A stretch of 64,000 nucleotides of DNA. Origin: Enoplolaimus lenunculus (lineage: Eukaryota > Nematoda > Enoplea > Enoplida > Thoracostomopsidae). The stretch spans positions 124,001 to 188,000 of the forward strand of contig JASANG010000483.1 of the NCBI GenBank assembly GCA_030248215.1. The letters are read 5' to 3'. Both the position numbers and the translations under genes were made by a program. Each line of letters begins with the position of its first letter. The stretch's first letter is position 1. Positions 42,161 to 53,900 of this stretch are shown in pieces. The notes under the pieces were generated by a model that was not told where the DNA came from, ran no database searches, and worked only from the letters and a program-made list of their open reading frames with translations.

Positions 42161-44166
42161 AACTTAAGCGTTCCAAAAATGAGTTCCTAAGCCTAAGCCT
42201 AAGCTTAAGCGTTACAAAAATGAGTTCCTAAGCCTAAGCCTAAGCTTAAGCGTTACAAAAATGAGTTCCTAAGCCTAAGCCTAAGCTTAAGCGTTGCAAA
42301 AATGTGTTCCTAAGCCTAAGCCTAAGCTTAAGCGTTGCAAAAATGAGTTCCTAAGCCTAAGCCTAAGCTTAAGCGTTGCAAAAATGAGTTCCTAAGCCTA
42401 AGCCTAAGCTTAAACGTTGCAAAAATGAGTTCCTAAGCCTAAGCCTAAGCTTAAGCGTTGCAAAAATGAGTTCCTAAGCCTAAGCCTAAGCTTAAACGTT
42501 GCAAAAATGAGTTCCTAAGCCTAAGCCTAAGCTTAAACGTTGCAAAAATGAGTTCCTAAGCCTAAGCCTAAGCTTAAGCGTTGCAAAAATGAGTTCCTAA
42601 GCCTAAGCCTAAGCTTAAGCGTTACAAAAATGAGTTCCTAAGCCTAAGCCTAAGCTTAAGCGTTACAAAAATGAGTTCCTAAGCCTAAGCCTAAACTTAA
42701 GCGTTCCAAAAATGAGTTCCTAAGCCTAAGCCTAAGCTTAAGCGTTACAAAAATGAGTTCCTAAGCCTAAGCCTAAGCTTAAGCGTTGCAAAAATGTGTT
42801 CCTAAGCCTAAGCCTAAGCTTAAGCGTTACAAAAATGAGTTCCTAAGCCTAAGCCTAAGCTTAAGCGTTACAAAAATGAGTTCCTAAGCCTAAGCCTAAG
42901 CTTAAGCGTTACAAAAATGAGTTCCTAAGCCTAAGCCTAAGCTTAAGCGTTACAAAAATGAGTTCCTAAGCCTAAGCCTAAGCTTAAGCGTTACAAAAAT
43001 GAGTTCCTAAGCCTAAGCCTAAGCTTAAGCGTTACAAAAATGAGTTCCTAAGCCTAAGCCTAAACTTAAGCGTTCCAAAAATGAGTTCCTAAGCCTAAGC
43101 CTAAGCTTAAGCGTTACAAAAATGAGTTCCTAAGCCTAAGCCTAAGCTTAAGCGTTACAAAAATGAGTTCCTAAGCCTAAGCCTAAACTTAAGCGTTCCA
43201 AAAATGAGTTCCTAAGCCTAAGCCTAAGCTTAAGCGTTACAAAAATGAGTTCCTAAGCCTAAGCCTAAGCTTAAGCGTTACAAAAATGAGTTCCTAAGCC
43301 TAAGCCTAAACTTAAGCGTTCCAAAAATGAGTTCCTAAGCCTAAGCCTAAGCTTAAGCGTTACAAAAATGAGTTCCTAAGCCTAAGCCTAAGCTTAAGCG
43401 TTACAAAAATGAGTTCCTAAGCCTAAGCCTAAGCTTAAGCGTTACAAAAATGAGTTCCTAAGCCTAAGCCTAAACTTAAGCGTTCCAAAAATGAGTTCCT
43501 AAGCCTAAGCCTAAGCTTAAGCGTTACAAAAATGAGTTCCTAAGCCTAAGCCTAAGCTTAAGCGTTACAAAAATGAGTTCCTAAGCCTAAGCCTAAGCTT
43601 AAGCGTTGCAAAAATGAGTTCCTAAGCCTAAGCCTAAGCTTAAGCGTTGCAAAAATGAGTTCCTAAGCCTAAGCCTAAGCTTAAGCGTTACAAAAATGAG
43701 TTCCTAAGCCTAAGCCTAAGCTTAAGCGTTACAAAAATGAGTTCCTAAGCCTAAGCCTAAGCTTAAGCGTTGCAAAAATGAGTTCCTAAGCCTAAGCCTA
43801 AGCTTAAGCGTTGCAAAAATGTGTTCCTAAGCCTAAGCCTAAGCTTAAGCGTTGCAAAAATGTGTTCCTAAGCCTACGCCTAAGCTTAAGCGTTACAAAA
43901 ATGAGTTCCTAAGCCTAAGCCTAAGCTTAAGCGTTGCAAAAATGTGTTCCTAAGCCTAAGCCTAAGCTTAAGCGTTGCAAAAATGAGTTCCTAAGCCTAA
44001 GCCTAAGCCAAAACCTAAGCGTTGCAAAAATGAGTTCCTAAGCCTAAGCCTAAGCTTAAGCTTAAGCGTTGCAAAAATGAGTTCCTAAGCCTAAGCCTAA
44101 GCTTAAGCTTAAGCGTTGCAAAAATGAGTTCCTAAGCCTAAGCCTAAGCCTTAGCCTAAGCGTTGC
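42095..44166. repeat. 41-bp satellite array 2, about 50 units
   Basis: Unit GAGTT, three CCTAAG, CTTAAG, then CGTTACAAAAAT, exactly 41 bp. Variants GTTGC and GTTCC/AAACTTAAG mark sub-types; the GTTCC variant recurs at 43060, 43183 and 43306 (123-bp spacing, three units) and at 43470, giving a local higher-order repeat. Begins inside the left end of a GTTACTTTAAGG-type MITE at 42054 and runs into duplication copy 2. Confidence 0.96.
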
Positions 44167-44175
44167 AAGAATGTG

Positions 44176-46923
44176 TTTAAAAATGTGAATTTTTCAAGGA
44201 TTTAATTACTTTTTAGTAGGATCACAGCCGTTTTTGGTCAATAAATTTAGGAGACGCCAATTACTGACTGGTACTAGGTTTTGCATTCTGTCAGTTGGGT
44301 GAAGAAATATTCAGCATAAGTTCAACATGACAAGCTCATATGGGCCAAAGTTATTTAGAATCTGTTCGATTTTGAGACATTTTCAACTCTACGGTGATCT
44401 ATTGTATTAAATTTTAATAAAAACTCTTACAACAACAAAAAAATATTTTATACTCCTAAACCGAAAATATAACACAATTTTAACTGAGGCTGTAAAATAA
44501 TAAAAAGACAAAAATTTGTTGAAATCTGCTAATGTTTATGACAAGGCAGCGTCTGATCCACATCCGTTTAAATTCAAAACCTATAGTTTTAAGATGGCAT
44601 ATCGATTGAGGGCATGAGTATTTTGAACCTTTGTTCAGCGAAACGAAATTCACTTTAAACTTTATGTGAAACTCTGACGGCCTACCACACTGTAAATGGT
44701 GAGTCAAATTAACTCTCTCCGAAATAGGCTTTTCGGGACTACATAAACTGCGTGAATTCCGAATCCGACAGGGTCAAATTCGACTCACCCAAGTCGCTCA
44801 CTGAGTCGAATTTGACTCTGGCGGAGTCGAATTTGACTTAGTTTATTTAGTCACAAAAAGCCTATTTCGGAAAGAGTCAATTTGACTCACCATTTTTTAC
44901 AGTGAATACAGGTATTCGCCTAACCAAATTCATAAGCCTAAGCCAAAACCTCAGCGTAAAATTAAGTCTAAGACTAAACCTAACTCTGAGCCTAAAGCCA
45001 ACTAAAATTTGTTTGCGAATTTGGGACGCCTATAAAAATTAAAATGGGACGTTCGTTTTGTGTTCAGAGGCGGATCCAAAAATATCTGACGCGGAGGCAG
45101 GGTTGGCTAATGTTTATGAAACGCAAAAATTGTAAAGTAGGGACCTTATCATTTTTATCACCAAATATTTTCTAAGCGGAAAATTGTAAGGTTTCATCAC
45201 AAAAAATTCTGAGGCAAAAAATGTATTTATGTACAAAATTTGTGAAAGGGAAAATTGTAAGGTAGCAAACTGACTATTTTGTCACAAAAACTCTGGCGAA
45301 CGTGGGGACGCGCGCCCCCCACCCCCCAGGGCCGGAGCAGCCACCCCCCATACGCCCCATTTGGGAGGCCCACCCCTAAAGGGGCGCCCACCCTTAACGG
45401 TTGAAACAAAAACCGCTTAAGTTTTAAAATGCGTCTGGCTTCTCGATTGCTTCGCTCGCTAGTTTGAAGCCACCCCCCTAGAATTTGAGGGAAGCCCCCA
45501 CCCCTGCCTGTTCCGGTACTGTCCACCCCGCCCTATCCACAAACTGTTATTTAAGCATAGTAGAGCAGTGGAATTAAAGCAGTATCGTTATTTATATATC
45601 TTTATATTTATGGAACGTTAAATTTGTATGGTATTCATATACAAATTTTACTGGTTTCTGGGACATAATGCCTGAAATACCATATATACCAAATATTCAA
45701 TTCACTGTGTATAATATGTAGAAATTCTCATTGACTTTTGGGTTTGATTGGCAAATTTTACAAAATATTTTGTTTCTATTTTATTTGCTATGGCTGGTCG
45801 TTCACGAAGTGGAACCTGTTTTAGGTACGCAAACGGCATAAATTTTCGTAGGATTTGCTGGTTTAGGCTAAAGCTTAGGCATGGTTGTTGAAAAGGTTCC
45901 CCACAAGCTTAAGTCTCAGGTTTAGGGTTAAGAGCACTTTTGCAGTTCCCTGCCTCGCGCCAATACGCACGCAAATGTGGCGGAAACCTTTTTTTGGCCT
46001 GGTAACACAAAAAATGTTTTGTTTTCCTGTTTTAAAAAACTTGACTCTTCTTCGTTAATGAAAATTCGAAATATGTGTTTTTATTGCAAAATTTGGCTAT
46101 TTTTACGCTCAGAATGGTTTAGCAGATCAGAAAAATTGTTTTCTGAAAAAAAACTTTTTTCACGTTTTTTCTATTTTTCTGGTTTTTGGTGTTTTTAGAG
46201 TTTAACTGTTGTTAACGGCAATTGTCAGGCGTATAGTGTGAACTGCGTAGTGCAGCGAGTTTGGGGGCCTGTGTCTCCCTATTCTGCTTTAGATTGTACA
46301 AAAGCGGGGGTTCAGGTTGGGGGGGGGGGGCGGTAGCCATCCTGAAACGTTTTCAACAAAACATTGCTTTAGGTACATAATCAAAGATCCCTGAAATTTG
46401 CAGCTGTAGTGACGGTATTTTCGGTAGGGTGAGTTGCTGATCGTGAAACAAATTTGCACCATTGGGGTTGTCTTGTCAAAGCCGCGTCAAACGGTACGTC
46501 ATTTGTCTAAAATGTTTGAAAACATTTTTAATTATAAGGGGCCCTCATAAAATGAAAAAAATCAAAAATAAATTTTGTAAATTTCAAAATTGACATTTTC
46601 TAATCCGCCACATTGGAGTTGAACACAAAAATATCAAATTTTCCGCTGAAAAAGCCATTTTTTTTCAATTTTTATTAATTTTTGACCATAAACGAAGTAG
46701 TGCGAAAAAACTAGTTTCTAGTGCGAAAATTTTTCGTCAATTTTGTGTTACGTTATTCAGGGGGAGCGGCTGTCGCCTTCCTGCATCCTCTGAGATGTGA
46801 CAGGATACTAAGTAGGGCCAATGTTACTTTAAGGGGCGTAACACTGGATTAAGCGTATTCCTAAGCCTAAGCCTAAGCTTAAGCGTTGCAAAAATGAGTT
46901 CCTAAGCCTAAGCCTAAGCCTAA
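44176..46923. repeat. Segmental tandem duplication, copy 2
   Basis: Second copy of 39401-42160. A small rearranged patch lies near 44435-44490 versus 39657-39733. Ends with a left GTTACTTTAAGG terminus at 46816 that, unlike copy 1, is followed closely by a right terminus. Confidence 0.93.
44698..44904. mobile_element. CACTGTAAATGG-ended foldback MITE within duplication copy 2
   Basis: Duplicate of the element at 39923-40139, with matching flanks, so copied by the segmental event rather than by transposition. Confidence 0.83.
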
Positions 46924-47053
46924 ACTTAAGCGTTCCAAAAATGAGTTCCTAAGCCTAAGCCTTAGCCTAGGCAAACAAAAGTAATCTAGAATCTAAACCT
47001 ACTCTTTTATAGACTCACCAGAAACCTGGACGCCCCTTAAAGTAACATAGGCC
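46816..47053. mobile_element. GTTACTTTAAGG-type GGCC/TTAGGC-core MITE, perfect 8-bp TSD
   Basis: 238 bp, GGCCAATGTTACTTTAAGGG to CCCCTTAAAGTAACATAGGC then C. CTAAGTAG flanks both ends (46808-46815, 47054-47061). The same left flank CTAAGTAG precedes the MITE start at 42054 in duplication copy 1. Core has about two 41-bp units. Confidence 0.92.
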
Positions 47054-47531
47054 CTAAGTAGAATGGGGCAACCGCCCCTCCCCCGAGCTCCCGCACTGTT
47101 TTGGCGCGTCAGCATGAGACGCGTTTAAGGCGGGATCACGGGGGCGGCACCTCCCCATTCTGCTCAGCATTTTCTCAATTCGCACGGGGGTTCAGCAACG
47201 CCGCAGCTCCCCTCAAAACGAAATTGTGCGTTTCCGAAGCCGATGCTTGACGTTTGGGAGGCAAAAGGGTACAATAGACCGCACAAGGTTCAGGACCCTT
47301 TCCCTTGAATTTGCGGATGGTTCAAACGAGTGTGAGACAGATTGGCTGGACGCCAAAGTAAAAACCTACCAACACTGCGCTACTCTATAAATTTGAGGGG
47401 TGAATCGTTTTCATTTTATCAAATTATCACCATTGGTAGGGAAATCAAGCGAGTATCTTCGTGACTGGATGTTTTGTGTAATTTTTCCATGATGTAGACC
47501 CATCGGTTCTGTAGACGCAGCGCAGTTCTTA

Positions 47532-47752
47532 CACTGCAAAAAATGGTGAGTCAAATTGACTCTCTCCGAAATAGGCTTTTCCTGACTACACAAACTGAGT
47601 CAAAATTCGGCTCCACCTGAGTCAAATTCGACTTACTGAGCGACTCATTGAGTCGAATTTGACTCTGGCACAGTAGAATTTTGACTCAGTGTGTGTAGTG
47701 AGGAAAAGCCTATTTCGGAGAGAGTCAATTTGACTCACCATTTTTTGCAGTG
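47532..47752. mobile_element. CACTGCAAAAAATGG foldback MITE, complete, TA-flanked
   Basis: 221 bp, TA at 47530-47531 and 47753-47754, ends CACTGCAAAAAATGGTGAGT and complement. Lies 70 bases upstream of the first TBC1D30 coding exon. Confidence 0.9.
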
Positions 47753-47822
47753 TATTGTATTAATGTAAAAGGACAGCTTAATCCATGTCTGTATCAGTCA
47801 GCTAATATATTATGTTTACAGC

Positions 47823-47910
47823 ATGGAATCTGAACAAAACAGCGTACTTAGCGATTTACTGCATGAAATTTATGATAACGGTTGGTCGCTACACTGTGAT
47901 CTTGAAACTG
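47823..47910 (+). CDS. TBC1D30: TBC1D30 exon 1 (first recognised coding exon)
   Basis: 29 codons plus one base (phase 1), [20 protein letters not shown] then WSLHCDLET, donor G|GTAAGC. TTATGTTTACAG directly precedes CATGG and looks like an acceptor, so this may be the second exon, with 5' UTR or more N-terminal coding sequence upstream; the frame stays open for 14 codons above the ATG. Confidence 0.82.
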
Positions 47911-50900
47911 GTAAGCTTAAAGCCAGGATGACAGGTCTGAAGATACAGTGGCGGATTCAGAAAATTCTGACGATTTACCTGATAGAACTTTTCGAGCAAA
48001 GCGAAGAGCGAAAACTCGACCGCAAGTATTGTTACACTAAAATTAGTTAAGTGGACAAAGACCATTTTTTCATAAATAAAGTAAGTATATATTTCTAAGA
48101 CAGCAGCGCATGTAAAGATCAGGGGCGGTACGTTTTTCTGAGACTAGAAAAGAGTAAGCTTAAGCTTTTGACTAATTGTTTTGCTTGGCTTAGGCTTAGA
48201 CTTAGACTTAGGAATATTCTCATTGATACGATTAGGCTTAGGCTTAGGCTTAGGCTTAGGCTTAGGCTTAGGCTTAGGCTTAGACTTAGGAATATGCTCA
48301 TTGATACGATTAGGCTTAAGCTTAGGCTTAGGCTTAGGCTTAGGCTTAGGCTTAGGCTTAGGCTTAGGCTTAGGCTTAGGCTTAGGCTTAGGCTTAGGCT
48401 TAGGCTTAGGCTTAGGCTTAGGCTTAGGCTTATGCTTAGGCTTAGGCTTAGGCTTAGGCTTAGGCTTAGGCTTAGGCTTAGGCTTAGGCTTAGGCTTAGG
48501 CTTAGGCTTAGGCTTAGGCTTAGGCTTAGGCTTAGGCTTAGGCTTAGGCTTAGGCTTAGGCTTAGGCTTAGGCTTAGGCTTAGGCTTAGGCTTAGGCTTA
48601 GGCTTAGGCTTAGGCTTAGGCTTAGGCTTAGGCTTAGGCTTAGGCTTAGGCTTAGGCTTAGGCTTAGGCTTAGGCTTACATTTAGGAATATGCTTATAAC
48701 ACTGTTCCGCTCCTGTTCTTTACATTGGCCAGACGGCTAAGCCCCTGACCTTTCTCTGGTTTGCAGACCCGAGTAAACGTGGTGACCGATATATAAACGT
48801 TAAGCACAACCTGAAAACCACAATTTATCCTCACTTGTAAGCCGATTTGTGTCGCAGACTGAACCAAATATAGCAATGCCATTTTAGTACAACACTAAAT
48901 TTTAGTTTTGATTCCTGTCGAGGGGGGCATCATCTCGATGGACCCCTCTCGAATCTGTCAGTAACAGCAATCGCAGGCATTCAATTTTTAATTCCTGTCC
49001 TCCAGAAGGCTTTTTATGTTTAGTTCTAAAAGTTTTTAAAGAAGCGAAAAAGTTGTGATAGTAAATTTTTGTATTAAATTAATTTTAAATTTAAGAATCA
49101 TGGACCGAAACGTCTGGCTCGTTAACATCAGACGCGGCGGCGTTGAATGCGACAACGCTTGGCGAATTGTCGGCGGATGTGAAGGACCGGGATGAGATTT
49201 TTCGCTATTCACGGCCGGCGTTGGAGTCTTTTGGTAGGCCTTCTATTTATACAAATGTGAACACCAAATATTCTTTTATCGAAATAAATGTCCATGTTAC
49301 TTTAAAGGGCGTCCATGTATCTGGTGGGTCTATAAAAAAGTAAGTTTAGATTCTAGATTACATTTTTGCTTAAGTTTAGGTTTAGGCTTATGCTTAGAGC
49401 CCATTTTTTGCAACGCTTAGGCTTAGGCTCAGGTTTAGGAATACGCTTAATTAAACTGTTACGCCAGTATAAGAGTAACATTTGCCAAAATAAATGGTAT
49501 ATTTTAAAAAAGTTTTTTTTCAGCCAAAAAATATCGGTGGGAAAACTGCATAGTTTTGCTATCAACTCGAGAGCCAACGTCAACTTTGAATCTATGACAA
49601 TGCATCACCTGACAACCTGCCGTCCGACAGTGTCCTTAGTTTTAGCTTTCGCTTAAGCATACTCTTAAGCTTAATCCTGAGCCTAAACCTAAGCTTAAGC
49701 ATAATGATATGCGATAAATTGTCATTAAGTATAAATAAAAATGTTACATGAGTCCATGGAAAAAGATTGTTTTACCAATGCATTATAAGCCTTTAGCCTT
49801 ATTCACACGTGCAAGTATTTGATGTGACAACTCGCATCTGCAAATTGCATGCGTAACTTTTTGACAGAAACAACTTGCAGCTGCAAATTTTGTTCGTAAA
49901 CCCATGCATAAAATTTGTTGTTCTCGCGACAAATAATTTGCACGTGTTCTTTAAAAGCTTAAATTAACTTGACTTAAGCTTAAGCTAACCCATCAGTATT
50001 AAACTAACTTCCTAGATTAACTAAACTAACAAGTAGATTTACGCTTAGACTCATTTAAAATCTTACATAGTTTCAGTGTAAGCTAAAATTAACGAACTCT
50101 TAGATACACATAATTTCTGGGCTGCACTTGTTACTTAAACTAAAAATAAGTCTACTTAAACTCGTGTTAAACTTAAACACACGTTAGTTTAAGTAAAACT
50201 TAAAATTCCAGTTTACTTAGTCCGTCCTGCCATTTAAGTTTTACTAAACCTAATATTCGTGTTTAGAAAAACTTTCAATTCCAGTTTACTTAATGCGTCC
50301 AGCCATTTAAGTTTAACTAAACCTACTATTCGTGTTTAGTTAAGCTATAATTTAAGTTTAAGTTTTTAGACAGTGTGAATACACCGTACTGAGACTTAAT
50401 ATAGTGTGTCGTGTATTATTGTGTTTTTTACAGACATAACACAACTTCGCAATATTGCTGACGATATGCAATCTGAAGTAACGCTGTACTCAGCGCGGTT
50501 GATCAAACATTTAAAAAGACGTGACCGCCTCTCTTACCGGCATCAGTGCCGTACGAATGTTATCACTGCAGTTCTTCATGCGATGTCACTTAAACGAAGT
50601 ATTCAATCTCGTTGTTTGAACAGCGATTTGTCCCAATTGGTAACTTAAAATTCAAAAAACACTAACAGTTATTCTCAGGACAGACCAAACAACAGCTGAA
50701 ACAGCGATAAGCTTACAGGCATTGTGTCTATAAAAAATTGGTTCATATTCAATTATATGCTCATTCTTTCGCTTAGGCTTAGGCTTAGGTTTAGGCTTAG
50801 GCTTAGGCTAAGGAATATGCTTATAATACTGTTCCCCCTGTTCTTTACATTGGCCATTTACGGTCAAGAAATAGTTTTTTTTCGCTGATTTTAGGCGTCG

Positions 50901-53900
50901 ACGCCAAACTGACGTTTACAATTGAGCCAGCGCCAACCGAAGACGGATATAAGCAATGGCTGAATGCGATGAAAGCAGTCGCACAACTGCCTGCTGGAGT
51001 TCCTCAAGACTTCCGGGGCAAAGTCAGTACGGCCATACCAACCATACCCTCAATTTGGGAGGGCCCTTCCTGTAAAGCGCCCTCCACCGTAACCGGATGA
51101 AACAAAAGCCGCAGAAGTTTTGAAATGCGTCAGGCGTCGCTTTGCTCGCGAGTTTGCAACTGCCCTACCTTTTCTCGAGTTTTAAAATGGCTTTAGACAT
51201 TATACAGACCTACAATAACCACGCTGCTAAATGCCAGCAAATTTTTTCGCTCGCTACACTCGCTAGCTTACAATTTTAGTTAAGATAAGATAACACTCAT
51301 GAAACGAAATAATGTAGCAAGTGAGGTGTGCCGTGTGCTGTCTCTCATGGTTGGAGCACATGAAAATTACAAAAGGTTTTACCTAAAATATGAGCTGTTT
51401 AGGTGATATAAAAGAAAATGTCAAAAAATTCCACAAATGCCCGCGAAGTTTGATTCATTTTAAAGGTTGCTTCACTTTCTAGATCCATCATTTTGCCACT
51501 TTTGTGTGAAATTAAAAATAAGTCTACTTAAACTCGGGTTAAAAACTTGAAACCATGTTAGTTTAAGCTAACCGAATAATTCTAGTTTAGTTAGTCCGTC
51601 CAGCCATTTAAGTTTTGCTAAAACTAATATTCAAGTTTAGTTAAGCTATATTTTAAGTTTAAGTTTTTAGATATCGCCGGAAGCAGTTGGCTTGTTTCAG
51701 AAAACGTTTCACTATCTGATGATAGACGCTATACACATTTGAGAATACTGACCCTATCTTTACGCTAACCGATCAGATTTTGTTTTTGGGACCTGTTCAG
51801 CACGTGGATGCCCAAAGTTATAGTTTGCAATGGTTACGGTTTTAGTTCTGGCTGATATTAGCGGATTACTACATATCTCAACAACGACTGGATTGGTTCC
51901 AAACATGCCGAACGGCATTTAGTGAACGAATTACACACGAAGATGATCAAATAGGAATCCAAATTTTAAAGGTAACCGTACAAAACCAGCGTATTAATTG
52001 GTAAACACTGTGCATTGTTGGTACGGCCCATGTTACCTTAAGATGCGTCCAGGTTTCTGGTGGGTGCATAAAATAGTAGGTTTAGATTCTAGATTACATT
52101 TTTTGCTTAGGCTTACGCTTAGAAACTCAGTTTTGGAACGCTTAGACTTAGGTTTAGGCTTAAGAATGCGCATAATCTACTGTTACGTCCCTGAAAGTAA
52201 CATTGGCCGTTGGAACTATCCGGTCTGCAAGACTCGTGTCAGAGATCAGAGGATTTGTCCAGAAGTTAAGGACCACCCCGGGGATCGACCATTGGCCACT
52301 TGCACTCGAGTCAAGCGCGCTGCAACTGCGTAAATGTGGTCATTGCAACAACTTCATATTCCGGTATATTTACACATGTATGGCAATTTCTGCTTAACAT
52401 AAATTTACTGTGCTTATTATACCCACAAACTTTGTGTATTATTTCGTGTACCCAAGTTTTTATTGCGCAGGCTTGTAAAAACCTGGGCTAAAGTCTTTAC
52501 CGTTACGGTTTTGGAGTTTCAATTAATATTTGAAAATATTTAAATTTTTTGAATTATTGAATCATAAGTTTTATGTCCCATGTCAAGTAAAGACTGTGCT
52601 TTACTAATCCTATGTCTAAACCTGAGCCTCAACCTAAGCCTAAGTTTCTCTCAGTATCTAAGCGCCTATGGGTCCCAGTGAACAGGCCCCTATAATTGAC
52701 ATGGGACAGCGATGTTATAGAATTGAACAAATTTAGGTTTATTCTTTAAGTAATATAGTTTTTTTGAGGATTTACACCGAACTGGCTTATCAGGACTTCG
52801 GGATCGGGAAAAAATAAGCTTAAAACGAGTTTTACTTGGATTCGCTCGCTATAACCCGAACATTGGTTACTGTCAAGGATTCAACATTATTACTGCGCTG
52901 ATTCTTGAAGTGGTCGGATATCGCGAAGAAAATGCACTGAAGGTAAAGCGAACCTTGAGGACTCGTAGTCTCAACTTTAGATTCATCAAAACACACAATA
53001 ATGTCTTGAAATTTTGAGACATATTGGCCCGGTTTCTGAGACACTACTAATGCGGGGTTCACGTTATAACCGGTGCAGCTTGGGACATGTTTTGTCTCTA
53101 TTAGACTATTGAGTAACATTTTGTCTGCTTATAAACCACATATCGTATTCAAAAATTCGTATTTGTCTGCTATTATCATGTGTGGATCACATTTTGTACT
53201 TCAATATAATTTGGTACTTAAGTACGTGTTAAGTAATTACTCAGCCATTTTGTCGTTTTTAAAAGCGTACAAGTTAAGCAAATACTTAAGTCGCTGACGA
53301 ACGCTGATAGATTACAAATTAACCGTTCCGGTATGCTACTAACATTGGTTTAGCTAAAATTATATACTCGTGGTGCCTTTTTAATATAAAGCAAAACTGT
53401 TACTTGTTTGTTATGACAATGGCTCACCTCAGGCGTTTGTCTGTTTTTGCTCAAAAACACAAGATTTCACTTAAGTCGGCGACATAATTAATCACTTAAG
53501 TATAACTTAAGTAAATATATAAGTAAGATTTCACAAACCCAGCCAGTATTTGTTATTAACAGCCCAGACATTTGTGTCTAAAGTATATTAAATTTGAATT
53601 CATTATATTGAAAAAATCAATATGACGAACTAAAAGCAAAACATTAGTTTTTGAGAGCCATAACCAGCTTAGAATGCGAATTATGACGTCTTCATTTAAT
53701 TCGCACATATTATCAGATTCGCTGTGTTGAACTCAAATATTTCATTCCTTCATTCCTGAGCACATTGTAAAGTTCAACGTTCCGAAATTGGCAATAGTTT
53801 TGGCTGTTGTTTAAAACTAATTATTCATGATAAGGCCCTATTCACACGTACTTGCAGCTACAAATTGCACTTACAAGTTTTGTCCAAAATCATCGTTCGA

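Larger units (their letters stand above)
32776..47822. other. 15-kb intergenic region between divergent genes
   Basis: Separates the start of the disordered-protein gene (minus) from the first recognised exon of TBC1D30 (plus), so promoters of both should lie here. Supported content is repeats, listed individually. The stretches 32830-33270, 34880-35860 and 36520-36920 hold no feature I can support; a 60-codon minus-strand open frame at 35339-35521 and an 83-codon plus-strand frame at 33317-33568 have no further support. Confidence 0.7.
47911..50433 (+). other. TBC1D30 intron 1
   Basis: 2.5 kb. Contains the TTAGGC tract element (48106-48730), a GTTACTTTAAGG MITE (49290-49497), a truncated CACACGTG MITE (49793-49953) and a block of AGTTTAAGT/ACTTAAAC repeats at 49970-50375. 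48731-49280 shows only low-level features. Confidence 0.75.
51972..52768 (+). other. TBC1D30 intron 4
   Basis: 797 bp, holding a GTTACTTTAAGG MITE directly abutting a SINE (52025-52341). 52342-52768 contains only a small CCTAAG cluster at 52618-52645. Confidence 0.75.

Noticed and set aside
38913-44166. True chromosome end
   Set aside because: The TTAGGC-like hexamers are interrupted by a regular 41-bp spacer and flanked on both sides by intergenic DNA and genes.
48168-48740. Long Leu/Arg and Leu/Gly open frames
   Set aside because: Pure translations of the TTAGGC hexamer tract inside a transposon.
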